Shown here one piece after another: positions 20,701-30,100 of a stretch of 64,000 nucleotides of DNA. Source of the stretch: Pedobacter chitinilyticus (GTDB lineage Bacteria; Bacteroidota; Bacteroidia; Sphingobacteriales; Sphingobacteriaceae); assembly GCF_003313385.1 (NCBI RefSeq), contig NZ_QMHN01000001.1:1290097-1354096 (forward strand), written 5' to 3'. The notes below the pieces were generated by a model that was given only the letters and a program-made list of their open reading frames with translations, made no database searches and had not been told where the DNA came from. Position 1 is the stretch's first letter; each line of letters opens with the position of its first letter. A program made the translations under genes and the position numbers.

Positions 20701-23700
20701 AGCTCCTGCCGCAAATGTAGCCTCAAATCTATTTCCTCCTAGCAGTTGTAAATAAACTAGTGAGGAGTTTAGCTGAAGTGTTCTCACTACAGCATTATTT
20801 TTCATGATGTTTACTGTAATTCCACCCAGTACCGATAAATCTAGCAAACCTGTTGGCGTAGCTAAGTCTAAACGAATACTGTCAGTGGCTATTCCTCCTG
20901 TAGATGGAAAAATAAGTTGTTGGAACCCTGTAGCACCAACACCAACAGACAAGGTAATGCGGGTAAAGTTATTTTTATCAGCATCTACTGAATTGCCTGG
21001 ATTGGCTACATTACAAAGTACACATAACAATCCTGTAGTACCGCTCACTTGCGCATTAGCGCTGATACAATCAGGACTAACACCTCCTGTGATTACGGTA
21101 ACTACTACAGGAGTTCTTGCCGTACTAGCACAGCCTTGGGCACTTACTGCTTCTGCATAAAAAGTAGTGGTTACTGCCAAATTACCTGTAGTATACTCCT
21201 CACCAGTTGCTAAAGCTGTACCGCCAGTAGGCTGCGCATACCATCTAATGGTATCACCTGCATCAACCGATGCTTTAACGGTGGCGCTTTGGTTAGCATT
21301 AATGGTTTGGTTGTTAGTAAGGATAACAGCAGGATTAGGTACTGGATTTGCGGTTACATTCACCGCTGTACGAGCGCTTACTGCTGTACCTGAAACCGCT
21401 TCTACATAAAAAACTGTATTTGCGGTAATGCTACCTGTGGTAAAGCTGCCATTGTTATTGGTTGCTAATGGTGTGCTACCACTTGCACCGTACCAATTGT
21501 AAGTGACACCAGCCTGTGTATTAGTTACCGTTAGGGTGGCTGTTGTGCCGCTACAAACCGTAGTTGCAGCTACCAGAGGAGCACTTACATTTACTTTAAT
21601 TTGGTAGTTGGTGGTTACTGTATTCGTAGCAGCATCGGTTACTTTAACAGAGAAAGTATAAGTACCACCCGTAGTTGGTGTGCCTGTTAACTCCCTTGTA
21701 GTGGTATTAAAGCTCAAGCCTGCGGGTAAATTCAAAGCTTCATACACATAAGGACCTGTACCACCACTCACAGCTGGCAATGTTTGCGTCGGATAAGCTG
21801 TGCCAACAGTCCCATCAGGCAAAGTTGCCGTAGCTAAGGTTAAAGCCCCGTTTACTTTTAAAGCATAAGTATTGGTTGCTTGTCTTCCTTCCGAATCAGT
21901 TACGGTTAAGGTAATGCTAAAATTACCTGCACCTGTTGGGGTTCCTGTTAATTCCCTAGTAGTTGGATTAAAGGACAACCCTGCTGGCACATTGGCAGCT
22001 ACATAAGTATATGGTCCAACACCACCTGTGGCCGCAGGCAATGTCTCTGTAGCATAAACTACTCCCACTGTACCATCAACCAATGTTTTATTGGCAATAG
22101 ACAATGGTGCAACTACCTTAACGGTATAGCTATTGCTTGCTGTTACACCTGCCCCGTCGGTCACCTGTACGTTTACAGTAAAAGTGCCCGTAGTCGTAGG
22201 AGTTCCAGTAATTTCTCTGGTTGTAGGATTAAAACTTAATCCTGGAGGCAAATTAGTAGCCACATAAGTATATGGCGTAGTACCTCCAGTTGCTGCAGGA
22301 ATTAATTGAGTGGGATAACTTACCCCTACCGTACCATCAGCTAAAGAAGCATTTGGTAAAACCAATGCATTTTTAATGTTGATGGGATAATTCATACTCG
22401 CACTGTTACCATCAGCATCGCTAACATTAATGGTAACTACATATGGTCCAGCTATCGTAGGAGTTCCCGTGATTTCTCTAGTTGTAGGATTAAAACTTAA
22501 TCCTGGAGGCAAGTTAACAGCCGTATAAGTATATGGCGTAGTACCTCCTGTAGCAGGCGGAATCACCTGTGTTGGATAACCTACTCCTACAGTACCATCT
22601 GGTAAGTTAACTGTCGTAAGTGTTAAGGTATTTGTAATTAAAAGCGTTTGTGCTGTGGTTACACTACAACCTTTGCTATCAGTTACGGTAACTGAAAAAT
22701 TGTAAGTCCCAGCTTGGGTAGGTACCCCTCCTAACAATCCTGCGTTACTTAAAGTTAGTCCAGGCGGAAGCGTACTTCCAACAGCCAGCGTATAAGTATA
22801 GGTTGGTGTACCACCAGTTGCGGCCGTAAGTTGTTTGGTATAAGCCGTACCAACCGTGCCATTGGCAAATGTAGTTGCTGCAAAAATAATTTGAGGATTT
22901 ACGGTTACCGTTACAGGAACCCTCACCGATTCGGTAGTACAGCCTATTTGTCTAGCGGCAACATAATAAATTTTATTGGCTACCAATTGTGGCGTAGTAT
23001 AAGTTCCGTTGTAAGGAGTGGTTGCTAATGCAGTTCCTCCTTCCAAAGCCTCGTACCACAACAATTCATTGGTGGCTGCTGTGGTAGCACCCAAAACAGC
23101 AGTAGCATTATAGCAAATATTTAAACTGTTAGATAAGGGTGCAGTAAATGTTGGCCTTGGTGCCGAACGGGTAACTTCGTGAATATTTAAAGATTGCGTT
23201 AACGAAATATTTAATAATGCCGATAAGGTCACTTTAACCCTATCAAAAGATACATTAGGTGAAAAAGGGATCGTGACGGGCTGACCGCTATTTAACAAAC
23301 CGAGTAAATCCAGATTGAGTAAGCCCGCGACACCTGTTCGAGTATAAACAAGCGTATTACCATTGTAAGCTTCCACCGTAATGTTACCCAATAAACCCAC
23401 ATTGGCAAGTGCCTGAGATACACTTAATCTAATGTTAAGTTCATCGCCCACCCTTGATGGGGAATTGAAATAAATGTTTTGACTGATGGTACCCGCAGCT
23501 GCGATAAGTCCCAAGCTAACGTTGGATGAGGTCGCAGGATCACCATCGATGGCATTCTGGATATTTGTTACGCCAGCACCGCCTAAACCAAGCAAGCTTA
23601 AAGTTGCTCCAGTACCTTCATAGTCGGTAGCAAAAGGAGGATCACAATTACCTGTACCCGAAACATAGAAAGCATTGAATACCCTAATTTCGTTAGGTGT

Positions 23701-24282
23701 ACTCAGCAAAAGTGTATTGGTTACATCTTTAATGAACACACTACGGTATTCAACAGTTGGCGTAACAGCCAAATAGTAATTGGCTTGTGCATCACGCACC
23801 AATTTGATATTGGTGGTGGCAAACGCTGCGTTGCTAGATCCTGTAAGTACGGTGTTTCCATTTAAATCTCTAGCGCCTACTGTAAAAAAATGATCGCCAA
23901 GCAAGACATTTCCTAAAACACTAGCCAAACTGGATCCTAGATTACCACCAAGCAACGTGTTCAACAAGGTTTGGTCATAGCCAATTCGGATAAATGTAGT
24001 TCGGTTAGCGGGGACATTTTGCGCAAAAGTCAATTGCAGCTCGCCGCTATACCTGCCAATGCCCAATAGTGCGCCACCGTACGATTTTACCGAAGCGTAG
24101 TCATTGTTGTCTAGCGTGGCATTATCCTTACCATCCACTTGATTAGAAATGACAGACGCTTGATTTGCAAAAATCTTAGTTTGAGCATACGAAGCACTGG
24201 ATAAAAGCGTTATTAGGTAGAAGTGCAAGAAAAAGACCAACCATTGAGCCCTTCTTGCTGACTGAGTAGAGGTTACTTCCAT
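14710..24282 (-). CDS. Giant Ig-repeat adhesin with gliding-motility-type (CHU_C) C-terminal sorting domain
   Basis: A 3190-residue secreted protein. The signal/anchor stretch (~13-34) ends ASYAQ. A ~160-residue beta-rich module appears four times (~214-374, 1067-1227, 1484-1630, 1890-2044; best pair shares 'VSGVALLAGV' and 'PVGALGAYVY'). Five He_PIG-type Ig domains lie in tandem (~470-895, 'LPPGLSFNPTTREITGTPT'). Many Ig_7-like Ig domains ('TYYVEA') fill the rest. Six near-identical ~83-residue repeats (~2214-2750) each carry 'YYVTVKGDNRCE'. A fibronectin III domain (~3014-3097) precedes the CHU_C/type B CTD (~3100-3190, 'VPNTFTPNNDGRNDYF'), which targets the type IX system. It heads the operon with PorP/SprF and OmpA. 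It is probably a surface adhesin or matrix protein; the ligand is unknown. Confidence 0.93.
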   Translation of the reverse strand: MEVTSTQSARRAQWLVFFLHFYLITLLSSASYAQTKIFANQASVISNQVDGKDNATLDNNDYASVKSYGGALLGIGRYSGELQLTFAQNVPANRTTFIRIGYDQTLLNTLLGGNLGSSLASVLGNVLLGDHFFTVGARDLNGNTVLTGSSNAAFATTNIKLVRDAQANYYLAVTPTVEYRSVFIKDVTNTLLLSTPNEIRVFNAFYVSGTGNCDPPFATDYEGTGATLSLLGLGGAGVTNIQNAIDGDPATSSNVSLGLIAAAGTISQNIYFNSPSRVGDELNIRLSVSQALANVGLLGNITVEAYNGNTLVYTRTGVAGLLNLDLLGLLNSGQPVTIPFSPNVSFDRVKVTLSALLNISLTQSLNIHEVTRSAPRPTFTAPLSNSLNICYNATAVLGATTAATNELLWYEALEGGTALATTPYNGTYTTPQLVANKIYYVAARQIGCTTESVRVPVTVTVNPQIIFAATTFANGTVGTAYTKQLTAATGGTPTYTYTLAVGSTLPPGLTLSNAGLLGGVPTQAGTYNFSVTVTDSKGCSVTTAQTLLITNTLTLTTVNLPDGTVGVGYPTQVIPPATGGTTPYTYTAVNLPPGLSFNPTTREITGTPTIAGPYVVTINVSDADGNSASMNYPINIKNALVLPNASLADGTVGVSYPTQLIPAATGGTTPYTYVATNLPPGLSFNPTTREITGTPTTTGTFTVNVQVTDGAGVTASNSYTVKVVAPLSIANKTLVDGTVGVVYATETLPAATGGVGPYTYVAANVPAGLSFNPTTRELTGTPTGAGNFSITLTVTDSEGRQATNTYALKVNGALTLATATLPDGTVGTAYPTQTLPAVSGGTGPYVYEALNLPAGLSFNTTTRELTGTPTTGGTYTFSVKVTDAATNTVTTNYQIKVNVSAPLVAATTVCSGTTATLTVTNTQAGVTYNWYGASGSTPLATNNNGSFTTGSITANTVFYVEAVSGTAVSARTAVNVTANPVPNPAVILTNNQTINANQSATVKASVDAGDTIRWYAQPTGGTALATGEEYTTGNLAVTTTFYAEAVSAQGCASTARTPVVVTVITGGVSPDCISANAQVSGTTGLLCVLCNVANPGNSVDADKNNFTRITLSVGVGATGFQQLIFPSTGGIATDSIRLDLATPTGLLDLSVLGGITVNIMKNNAVVRTLQLNSSLVYLQLLGGNRFEATFAAGADFDRVEVRFQAVVAALSSLDIYGAQIVYPNPTITGNGQTICYNNSATISAVANGNTQIAWFTAATGGTAFATTPSYTTPNLTASTTYYIEVSRNGCSNAERIPVVVNVVPLLDVPTFAVPTITACEGSPVTLAVENPNPAITYRWYDVSTGGTEVHTGATYTLSNVSATKTYYVEATQQGCISSGRGSVQVTVNPRPILPQVQASVSTINAGQTVVITASSSETNVDFNWFASPTAATPIYTGATFVTPPLNATTSYYVEARSNVTGCVSPSRVMITITVNNGTPTPTPCVSPIAEENGVSGVALLAGVSNPGLAVDNDTQTGSTLSLPVGALGAYVYQRLTFPGESIVGDTVRVLISSPGRLLSLNLLGSVQLSTLRNGTSNNDLINLNNSLINLELLSGGSQALLTFVPTQIFNQVEVRINGGIVAALNSINVNYAQHVVSAPTVTSANVEVCNGQNAVLSVQDKGLTYRWYNEAGVYQASGVNFTSLTPITANTKFYVTASSGTGCESARTAVDVTITPAPAAPELLSDNITTCLNGTAVIQVKNPIAGLTYKWYDSSNTNIASGTTFTVNNVTGLTTYTVRAENSCGEQSTPTSAQVNAGTLDAPIVNTPNVTIRANSRALLSATSSTANAVINWYANAADLVPLAANSPSYLTPVLAVGTYTYYVEAEVLLGCKSAKVPVTVTVTADGNSPVPCVSATVDVDAGVSGVALLAGVFNRGLAVDNNAESASSLVMPVGALGAYVYHRVGFTSLSNIGDTVRVRITSPSKLLSLAVLPSISVLTYNGSTSNNDAMVANNPLINLELLSDGSAATLTFVPAQQFDGVELRLNSGVVSAFTSVDLNYVQRVGVAPQVDAATANACEGSPALLSVKNPVSGTTYRWYLGNTYLADGNTYATPTTLVAGTYNYNVRAVVNGCESAGTPVQVTILPTPAPPTPLAGNPTTVCFGTAATLGVNQVAGVTYNWYANGIAVALNSATYTTPANLPVGTHTFLVEAVNGNSCANGNRTSISITVGERALASDIQVSGGPNVCASTAATLTASSTTVTNPVFKWYSNAALTVLEHTGATFTTPLLTSSTTYYVTVTGDNKCENGVLDAKQVTININPPATATDLMVPPTTELCGTGTVALTASSSTVINPIFTWYSDSNLTTSVFTGATYSPNLTSTQTFYVTVKGDNRCESPASQAKSVTVIVKPIATATDVTVNGNTSVCINSGTSLTATSSTVTNPIFTWYDDAALTNVVFIGTTLVTGNLTADKTYYVTVKGDNRCENQAGDVRSVTVTVNSRSTGADLTVSPTTERCGPGSVTLTASTTTVTNPVFTWYSDATLTTVAGTGASFTTPILVASQTYYVTVRGDNKCENLPADAKTVGVVVKPYATAADLSISTPSEICGSGTVTLTASTTTVTNPIFTWYENATLTVVAHVGATFSTPTLNATKTYYVTVKGDNRCESPAADARTVTVVVKPRAVASDVTLNGNTNICVNGTTTLSATSTTVTNPVFTWYENTALTTVAHVGPTFITPQLSANKTYYVTVKGDNRCENDASSVASITVVVTAAPLAPVVDATGTSICNNSTTTLMVTSPQTGVIYEWYNSAVAGTLLWTGTSYTTGILNASTDYYVQAVGTVGCTNASARVKVTVTVTNRPVTPTVISANVTTCGGTATLSVSSPVAGVTYTWYTLPTGGTSVGSGATFTTPTLLANAVYYVEASVGSCTSPGRARVDVQVGSAPNPPASVTAANGQICAGATTVLTVNNPDAAVTYKWYTTATGGTSLYEGNSYTTSALATTTTFYVEAVSIAGGCVSGTRTSVVVNVLPILATPVVSVGTITTNSIQFNWNAIAGATGYEISIDGGNTWTAVTTNSYTVIGLTQGQTVSIIVRAKAASACQTSANSNAVTATTNDPFKDELYVPNTFTPNNDGRNDYFLAYGNNIGKFRMRIYNQWGEFIYESQNILQGWDGTYRGRAQPTGVYVYYIDVTFNSGVSKTFKGSITLLR

Positions 24283-24579
24283 AAGCCTGGGGAGTTTTTG
24301 ATATTGTTAATTCGAAAACAATATTAATGACGTATTACCCGTTTTAGGCTGTTCATTTTATTCATCTACTGTTCAGATAGATTTTATCGTTGTTCATTTT
24401 GTTCGTTTTTAAAAAATCAAAACAGTACATTTTTAAGCGTGTTATAGCATGTTTTAGGGACAGTAATGAAGATAGTCATGACACCAGCTATACTGATGTT
24501 TGTTCAATTTTTTTCGATAAAGAGAAATCCCATTTATTTTTTTATTATTTTAGTGAATACTATAAAATAAAGCTCTCTC
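24283..24579. promoter_or_regulatory. Divergent control region between adhesin and NTPase
   Basis: 297 bp serve both the adhesin operon (minus) and the NTPase (plus). Two direct GTTCATTTTrTTC copies (24351-24363 and 24392-24404, 41 bp apart) stand out and a third GTTC lies at 24371. They may be binding sites, but no promoter box with good spacing was found on either strand. Confidence 0.35.
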
Positions 24580-27123
24580 ATGCCTCAAACCATCATCTTA
24601 GATAAAATCAGGCGACTAATTTTATTAAAAACTGGCATAAAAACGATCAGTCCCTCCGACTGTCGTTCAATTTCATCATTAATACAAAAGGAAACCCAAA
24701 AAAACATTAGCGAAACCACATTAAAGCGACTATTTGGCTTCGCAGAAGTAAAAAATAAATTTTCTAAATACACCATCAACGCCCTGCTAGAGTACATCGA
24801 AAAAAATGGGAATTATACGCTGATGGAAAGAGAACTCCTGCATCAAACAGGGATTAGCGAAAAGTTTTCAAGTATACAATCCAACGCTACAGACATTAGC
24901 CTTAACACCTTAAAAGCTATTAAAAGCAGAAGTACGGTGCCCTACCACTATACTTCTCCTAGGTTCTTCGCTCGGTTAGATTTCGAATATTTTTATGATA
25001 GCCATTACAGCTTTACTGCGTTTGTATCACAAGCGGGATATGGAAAAAGCATTTTATTAAGCCATCTTGTTCAAAGCTTATTTTTAGATCAAAATGCAAA
25101 ATATAGCAAGGACACTATCCTATTTGTAAGTGCCAGAGATATTTTTGACGATCAAAATGAATATTCTAATGTTGAAAATAGGATTAAGGCTAAGATTGGC
25201 TTAAATACTCGCACCAATTTGATCACCTATTTTAAGGAAAGGCATGAAAAATCGGGCAGTAAATTAGTGATTGTGATTGACGGCTTTTCTGATTTGGTGA
25301 CCAATAAAGTTTCCAAGCCCATCATTTTTGATAAATTAATCAACCTTATATCCTTTGTTGAAGATGAAAGTTCTATTAAAATTGTCTTCGCCATGCGTTC
25401 TACCATGTGGAGCAGGTTTTACGACCAAATCAAAAACATGTCGTTTGTTAAACGAAAGTGGTTTCCTGGCACCTACTTCAGTCTCAAACATCAATCAAAC
25501 ATCCCACCTTTGGCTACCGAAGAAGTGGAAGAAATTTTGAAGAAAATAGATCCTAATCGCTCCAAGGAAATTGATGCTTCATTTAAGGCCAAGCTCAAAT
25601 ACCCATTTTACATCCAATGGTACTATTTGCTTAAAGAAGAATTTCCAAACTTCGATTTTTTCACCAATATCCTTTCCTTTGAAATTGTAGATCGGTTCAT
25701 TCATGAAAAAATCTACAATGCTTCCTATGCCACAGAAAAAGTACTTTTCTGTAAAAAGCTGATCCAGTTAAGTGATTATGGAAAAGGCCAGCAAGCCGTT
25801 CAAAAATCCTTGTTTATTGCTGATCTCTCCAATTTTAAAAATGCCTATATGGAGCTACTTGCTGAAGGTATATTAATGGAAGAGAAACAGCAAGAGGATG
25901 GTTTTGTCGTTGATTTGGTAAGGTTCGTTCACCCTCATGTTTTTGAGTACTTTCTTTTCGTTGAGCTTCTACATACAGCTAATAACCAAATGAATGCTTC
26001 TTTTTTTGAAGCCGTAAACGACCAGTATGCAGGAAAAGCCACCAAGTTTCAAATTTTACAATGGTCGGCCAGGCTTTTGATTATCAAAGGAGAGTTTAAT
26101 GCCTTAAATAGTTTGCTAAAGCTTAATTTAAGCAATTATGAAAAAACCTATTTGATCTATTTCATTGCCGAAAATTTAAATTACAGACAGCGTAAGCAAC
26201 CTTTACTATCAGCTTATTTAGAGGAAGAAGAACTACATCAAATGATGATGGAAAACATTATTCATTTTGATTTCGCAGATTCATGTTATAAGGATGCTGT
26301 TTCTTCATTGTTAAGTATTTCGCGTAACGATAAATATTCCTACATCTATCAGGTAATCTTAGCTATTTATGATTGTTTTAGCTTCGACAAGGAACAGCTT
26401 AAACAACGCATTAGAACGATGCAAAGCCTATCTTTTAAGGGAGAAGACTTTGTGATTAACCCGCTAGATATTTTAAAAAGCATTTATGCTGCTTTAGCTG
26501 GGGAATGCTACAAAAATGACGTCTTAAATGCAGAAATAGAAGCTTTTAAACAGGGAAATAAGATATCTGGTTCCAATGCTGAAACTATTCCCGACTTTAA
26601 GGAAATGCTTTCGTTTATCCTATTAAGATTACATAATAGCTTTATTGGAAACCGTGGTGAGGCTGTTCGATTACTGAACGCCATGGTTTGCTATTTTCCA
26701 AAAATGATGTTTTCTGACAGCATTGCTTCGGCCTATTTGTTTAGCATGATGGCTTTTATACGAGCCTCAGCTCATTTAGAAAATGAACAAAAGGGTTTAA
26801 CGGAAAAAATAAGTGTTAAGATTTTCCATATTCACTCCATAGGCAATTCTACGCCTTATATTCAAACGATTTATTTATCCTCAAAAGCTTATGAAGCGAA
26901 GAACAGCAGAGATTATAATACGGCCATTATTTGTGCCGAAAAATGCCTAGAGACTTATAAACGCAATCACCTATCTCTTCACCAAACTTTGATGTACAAT
27001 TTATTGATTGATATTTACGAGGAAATGGATAATTACGAAAAGAAGAATGAGTATATGCATCAGAAGCTGAGCTTAATAGACCAGAAAAAGGTAGATGCTT
27101 CCATTTTTCATAACATCAAATGA
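24580..27123 (+). CDS. P-loop (STAND/NACHT-like) NTPase with N-terminal HTH-like and C-terminal helical-repeat regions
   Basis: An 847-residue protein without signal or membrane segments. Residues ~1-85 form a small helical domain with a DNA-binding look ('ISETTLKRLFGF'). A P-loop NTPase follows: Walker A 'SQAGYGKS' (150-157), Walker B 'LVIVIDG' (229-235, D234) and a sensor Arg in 'FAMRST' (R273), which fits STAND/NACHT ATPases. The C-terminal half (~430-847) is all-helical and TPR-like. Such proteins act as signal-gated switches, either as transcription regulators (MalT-like) or as defence sensors. No effector enzyme domain is visible. Because the N-terminus resembles an HTH and the gene diverges from the adhesin operon, a regulatory role is preferred. 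Its 3' end overlaps the convergent kinase gene by 8 bp. Confidence 0.75.
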   Translation: MPQTIILDKIRRLILLKTGIKTISPSDCRSISSLIQKETQKNISETTLKRLFGFAEVKNKFSKYTINALLEYIEKNGNYTLMERELLHQTGISEKFSSIQSNATDISLNTLKAIKSRSTVPYHYTSPRFFARLDFEYFYDSHYSFTAFVSQAGYGKSILLSHLVQSLFLDQNAKYSKDTILFVSARDIFDDQNEYSNVENRIKAKIGLNTRTNLITYFKERHEKSGSKLVIVIDGFSDLVTNKVSKPIIFDKLINLISFVEDESSIKIVFAMRSTMWSRFYDQIKNMSFVKRKWFPGTYFSLKHQSNIPPLATEEVEEILKKIDPNRSKEIDASFKAKLKYPFYIQWYYLLKEEFPNFDFFTNILSFEIVDRFIHEKIYNASYATEKVLFCKKLIQLSDYGKGQQAVQKSLFIADLSNFKNAYMELLAEGILMEEKQQEDGFVVDLVRFVHPHVFEYFLFVELLHTANNQMNASFFEAVNDQYAGKATKFQILQWSARLLIIKGEFNALNSLLKLNLSNYEKTYLIYFIAENLNYRQRKQPLLSAYLEEEELHQMMMENIIHFDFADSCYKDAVSSLLSISRNDKYSYIYQVILAIYDCFSFDKEQLKQRIRTMQSLSFKGEDFVINPLDILKSIYAALAGECYKNDVLNAEIEAFKQGNKISGSNAETIPDFKEMLSFILLRLHNSFIGNRGEAVRLLNAMVCYFPKMMFSDSIASAYLFSMMAFIRASAHLENEQKGLTEKISVKIFHIHSIGNSTPYIQTIYLSSKAYEAKNSRDYNTAIICAEKCLETYKRNHLSLHQTLMYNLLIDIYEEMDNYEKKNEYMHQKLSLIDQKKVDASIFHNIK

Positions 27124-30100
27124 TGGACTTACACGGTAGGGAGAACCAAAAAGTACTGCCCTTACCCAATTCACTTTCTACCCAAATACTACCTTCATGA
27201 CGTGAAATAATCTCGTGTGAAAGGTAAAGTCCAATGCCCAAACCAGAAATATTAGGAGTGGCTTCTTCTATTCGATAAAAACGGGAAAACAGGTTATTGA
27301 TTTTATCTTCGGCGATGCCTAAACCATTATCTATCACGCCTACTAATGCTTTATCCAATTGCTTTATGATCTTCACTTCAACTTTATCGGCTCCTGGCGA
27401 ATATTTAATAGCATTACTCAACAAGTTAATCACCACTTGTTCTATCCGTTGGCTATCACCATCGACCATGCAGGTTTCTGGCGTTTCGACTAGGGTAACT
27501 TCGTATGATTCGGTAGAGTTTCTGATTAAATCAATGGCTTCTTCCACCACCTCTTTTAAGTCAAACTTAACAACTGTTAGCTTCAGTTTTCCCGCTTCTA
27601 TTTTGGATACATCCAAAAGGTCGTTTACCAAAGCCGTTAATTTTCTAACCTGCATAGAGGCTTTTCCGAGAAACTTCTGCGCGCTTAAATCCTTCACCAA
27701 ACGATTAAGGATTTGAAGATATCCATTGATACTTGCCAATGGCGTTTTCAGCTCGTGGCTGGCTAAACCAATAAACTCATCTTTTTTATCGTTAAGCTCC
27801 CTTACTTTTTCATAAAGCATGGCGTTATCAATACCAATAGCCGCTTGCGCAGCAATGGCTAAAACAAGACTTTCGTGTTCGGCCGTAAACACCGCTGCCT
27901 CTGGATGCCCAAAAAACAAACCACCAATTACCCTTCCCGATCTAGAAATTACAGGTACGGCTAAATAACTGACTACTGGCAAATGTCCCTCAGGCATTCC
28001 TTGATGTGGGTGATTTTTACCATAACGAGCATCTTTGGTCACATCATCGAGCCTTACTACACCCTCACCCGAAAAAGTAGGATGAAAAAGCGGGGTATTT
28101 CTCGGCATTCCAAACTTCTCAAAGGATTCCTTAGATGCGCCAGAAAGTGTGTAGAGCATATAAGAATTCCCATGCTCGTCGGTTTTGTTATAAAAGAATG
28201 CACCAAATTTAGCCCCAGTTAATTTCGTAGTGGCATCCGTTACTTTTTGTAAGATATTGTTCAGGTCCAGTTCTTCCGAAATGGCCTCGCTAATCATATT
28301 CAACACTTCTAAACGCTGAGTATAACGCCTACTTACCTCTTTCACTTCTATTTCGGCACTGATATCTCTCGCTATCTTAGAAGCTCCGATCACGTTTCCT
28401 TTTTCATCAACAATGGGCGAAACGGTGATGGATAAAAACACTTCTTTACCATTCTTAGCTTTCCTTACCGTATCAAAATGATCAACTTTTTTACCTTCTT
28501 TTATTCTTGAGATGATGAAAGCTTCTTCAGGTAGTCTGTTTTTTGGAATAATTAGCGAAATGTGCTGTCCAATGGCTTCTTCAGAAGTATAGCCAAACAT
28601 CCGTTCTGCAGAGGCGTTCCAACTGATAATGGTGCCATCCAATTGTTTACTGATAATGATATCATCAGAAGAATCAACAATGGCAGCTAGTCTGGCCTGC
28701 TTTTCAAATACAATACGAGATCTTAATTCGGCATATTTCTGTTGAGTCACATCCAATACTGAGCCTATAAGGCGGGAATCTTTGTTTTGCTCATCGTGAT
28801 ATACCTTGCCCTTTGCCCTAATCCATCTTAATTTATCATCGTCAGCACCTAAAGTTCTGTAAATTACGTCATACTCGCCGTTACCTTCATTTTTATAAAT
28901 TACTTCGTCTAGCGCAGCTAATACCCTATCCCGATCTTCTAAGTGTAAACCTTGTACAAAATCTCTTTCATAATCTATCGGACGATCATCCTTAACACCG
29001 AACAACTCGCGGCAACGGGCATCCCACTCTAACTTTCCAGTCACTAGGTTCATATCAAACGTACCTAACTCAGCAGCCTCTTTTGCTAAACTTACTTGTT
29101 TATATAAGCGTTCCAATTCCCTACGAGCACTTACTTGTGGGGTAACATCTACGGAAATAGCTAAAATCCCAAGCACTTCGCCATCACCACCTCTATAAGG
29201 CTGACAAACAAAATTCTGGTATATGTTTTCGGAATTGCCATGACGTTGTATTTTTAAGGGACGTTCTACCGCATAATAAGGTTCGCCAGAAAGGTAAACC
29301 TTCAAAATAGCCACTTCAAGTTCAGGATCTTTAGCTTCTGGTAGTACTTCAAAAACAGGTTGTCCCATCACCTCTTCTTCGGTTTTACCCCAAATGTTTA
29401 GCATGGCAGCATTGGCTGTTGCAATTTTAAATAAGGGACCTAGAAATAAACACATGGCTACTGGTGCCTGCAAAATCATGTTTTTAAAGTTCCTCTCGCT
29501 AATTTCTATTTGTTGCTTGGCAATTACCAAATCGGTAACGTCTGCAGCAGTATTCATAATGCCATAAACGCTTCCTTTTTCATCATATAAAGGCGTGAAA
29601 CTGTAATTGAAATAAAAGGTAGTGAGTTTACCATGCATGGTGAGGTCTACCCTTTGGTTGCGAGCATGAAAGGCCCTTCCCGTACTAAATACCGCGTCTA
29701 ACTGCGAGTAAATTGATTGTTCTTCAAGTTCTGGCAGGACCTCACGATAAGTTTTGCCAACCACATCAGATCCTTTACCCCAAACTTCAATAATGGCTCG
29801 GTTAGCCTGCACAATTCTCATCTCCCTTCCTACATATACACCAATAGGAAAAGGTGCACTGGCTACTATTTGGTGTAGCAAGTGTGCTGAAGATAAATCA
29901 GCTTTTACATTAATCGATTGATATTGGTAATCGCAAATGCCTAAAATACCGCTAATGTTGCCAGTAAAATCTCTAATAGGACTTAAATTGGCATTGAGCT
30001 GTTTTAAATAAGTGGTCTCTCCCTGAAAAACAATCTCCAGATCGGCTTTTAAACTCGGCCATTTTATTAAACAAGATTCTCCAATTCGCGGTATTTCTGC

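Noticed and set aside
24580..27123. Anti-phage defence (Avs/NACHT) system
   Set aside because: No effector domain, no neighbouring defence genes, and an HTH-like N-terminus; kept only as an alternative.
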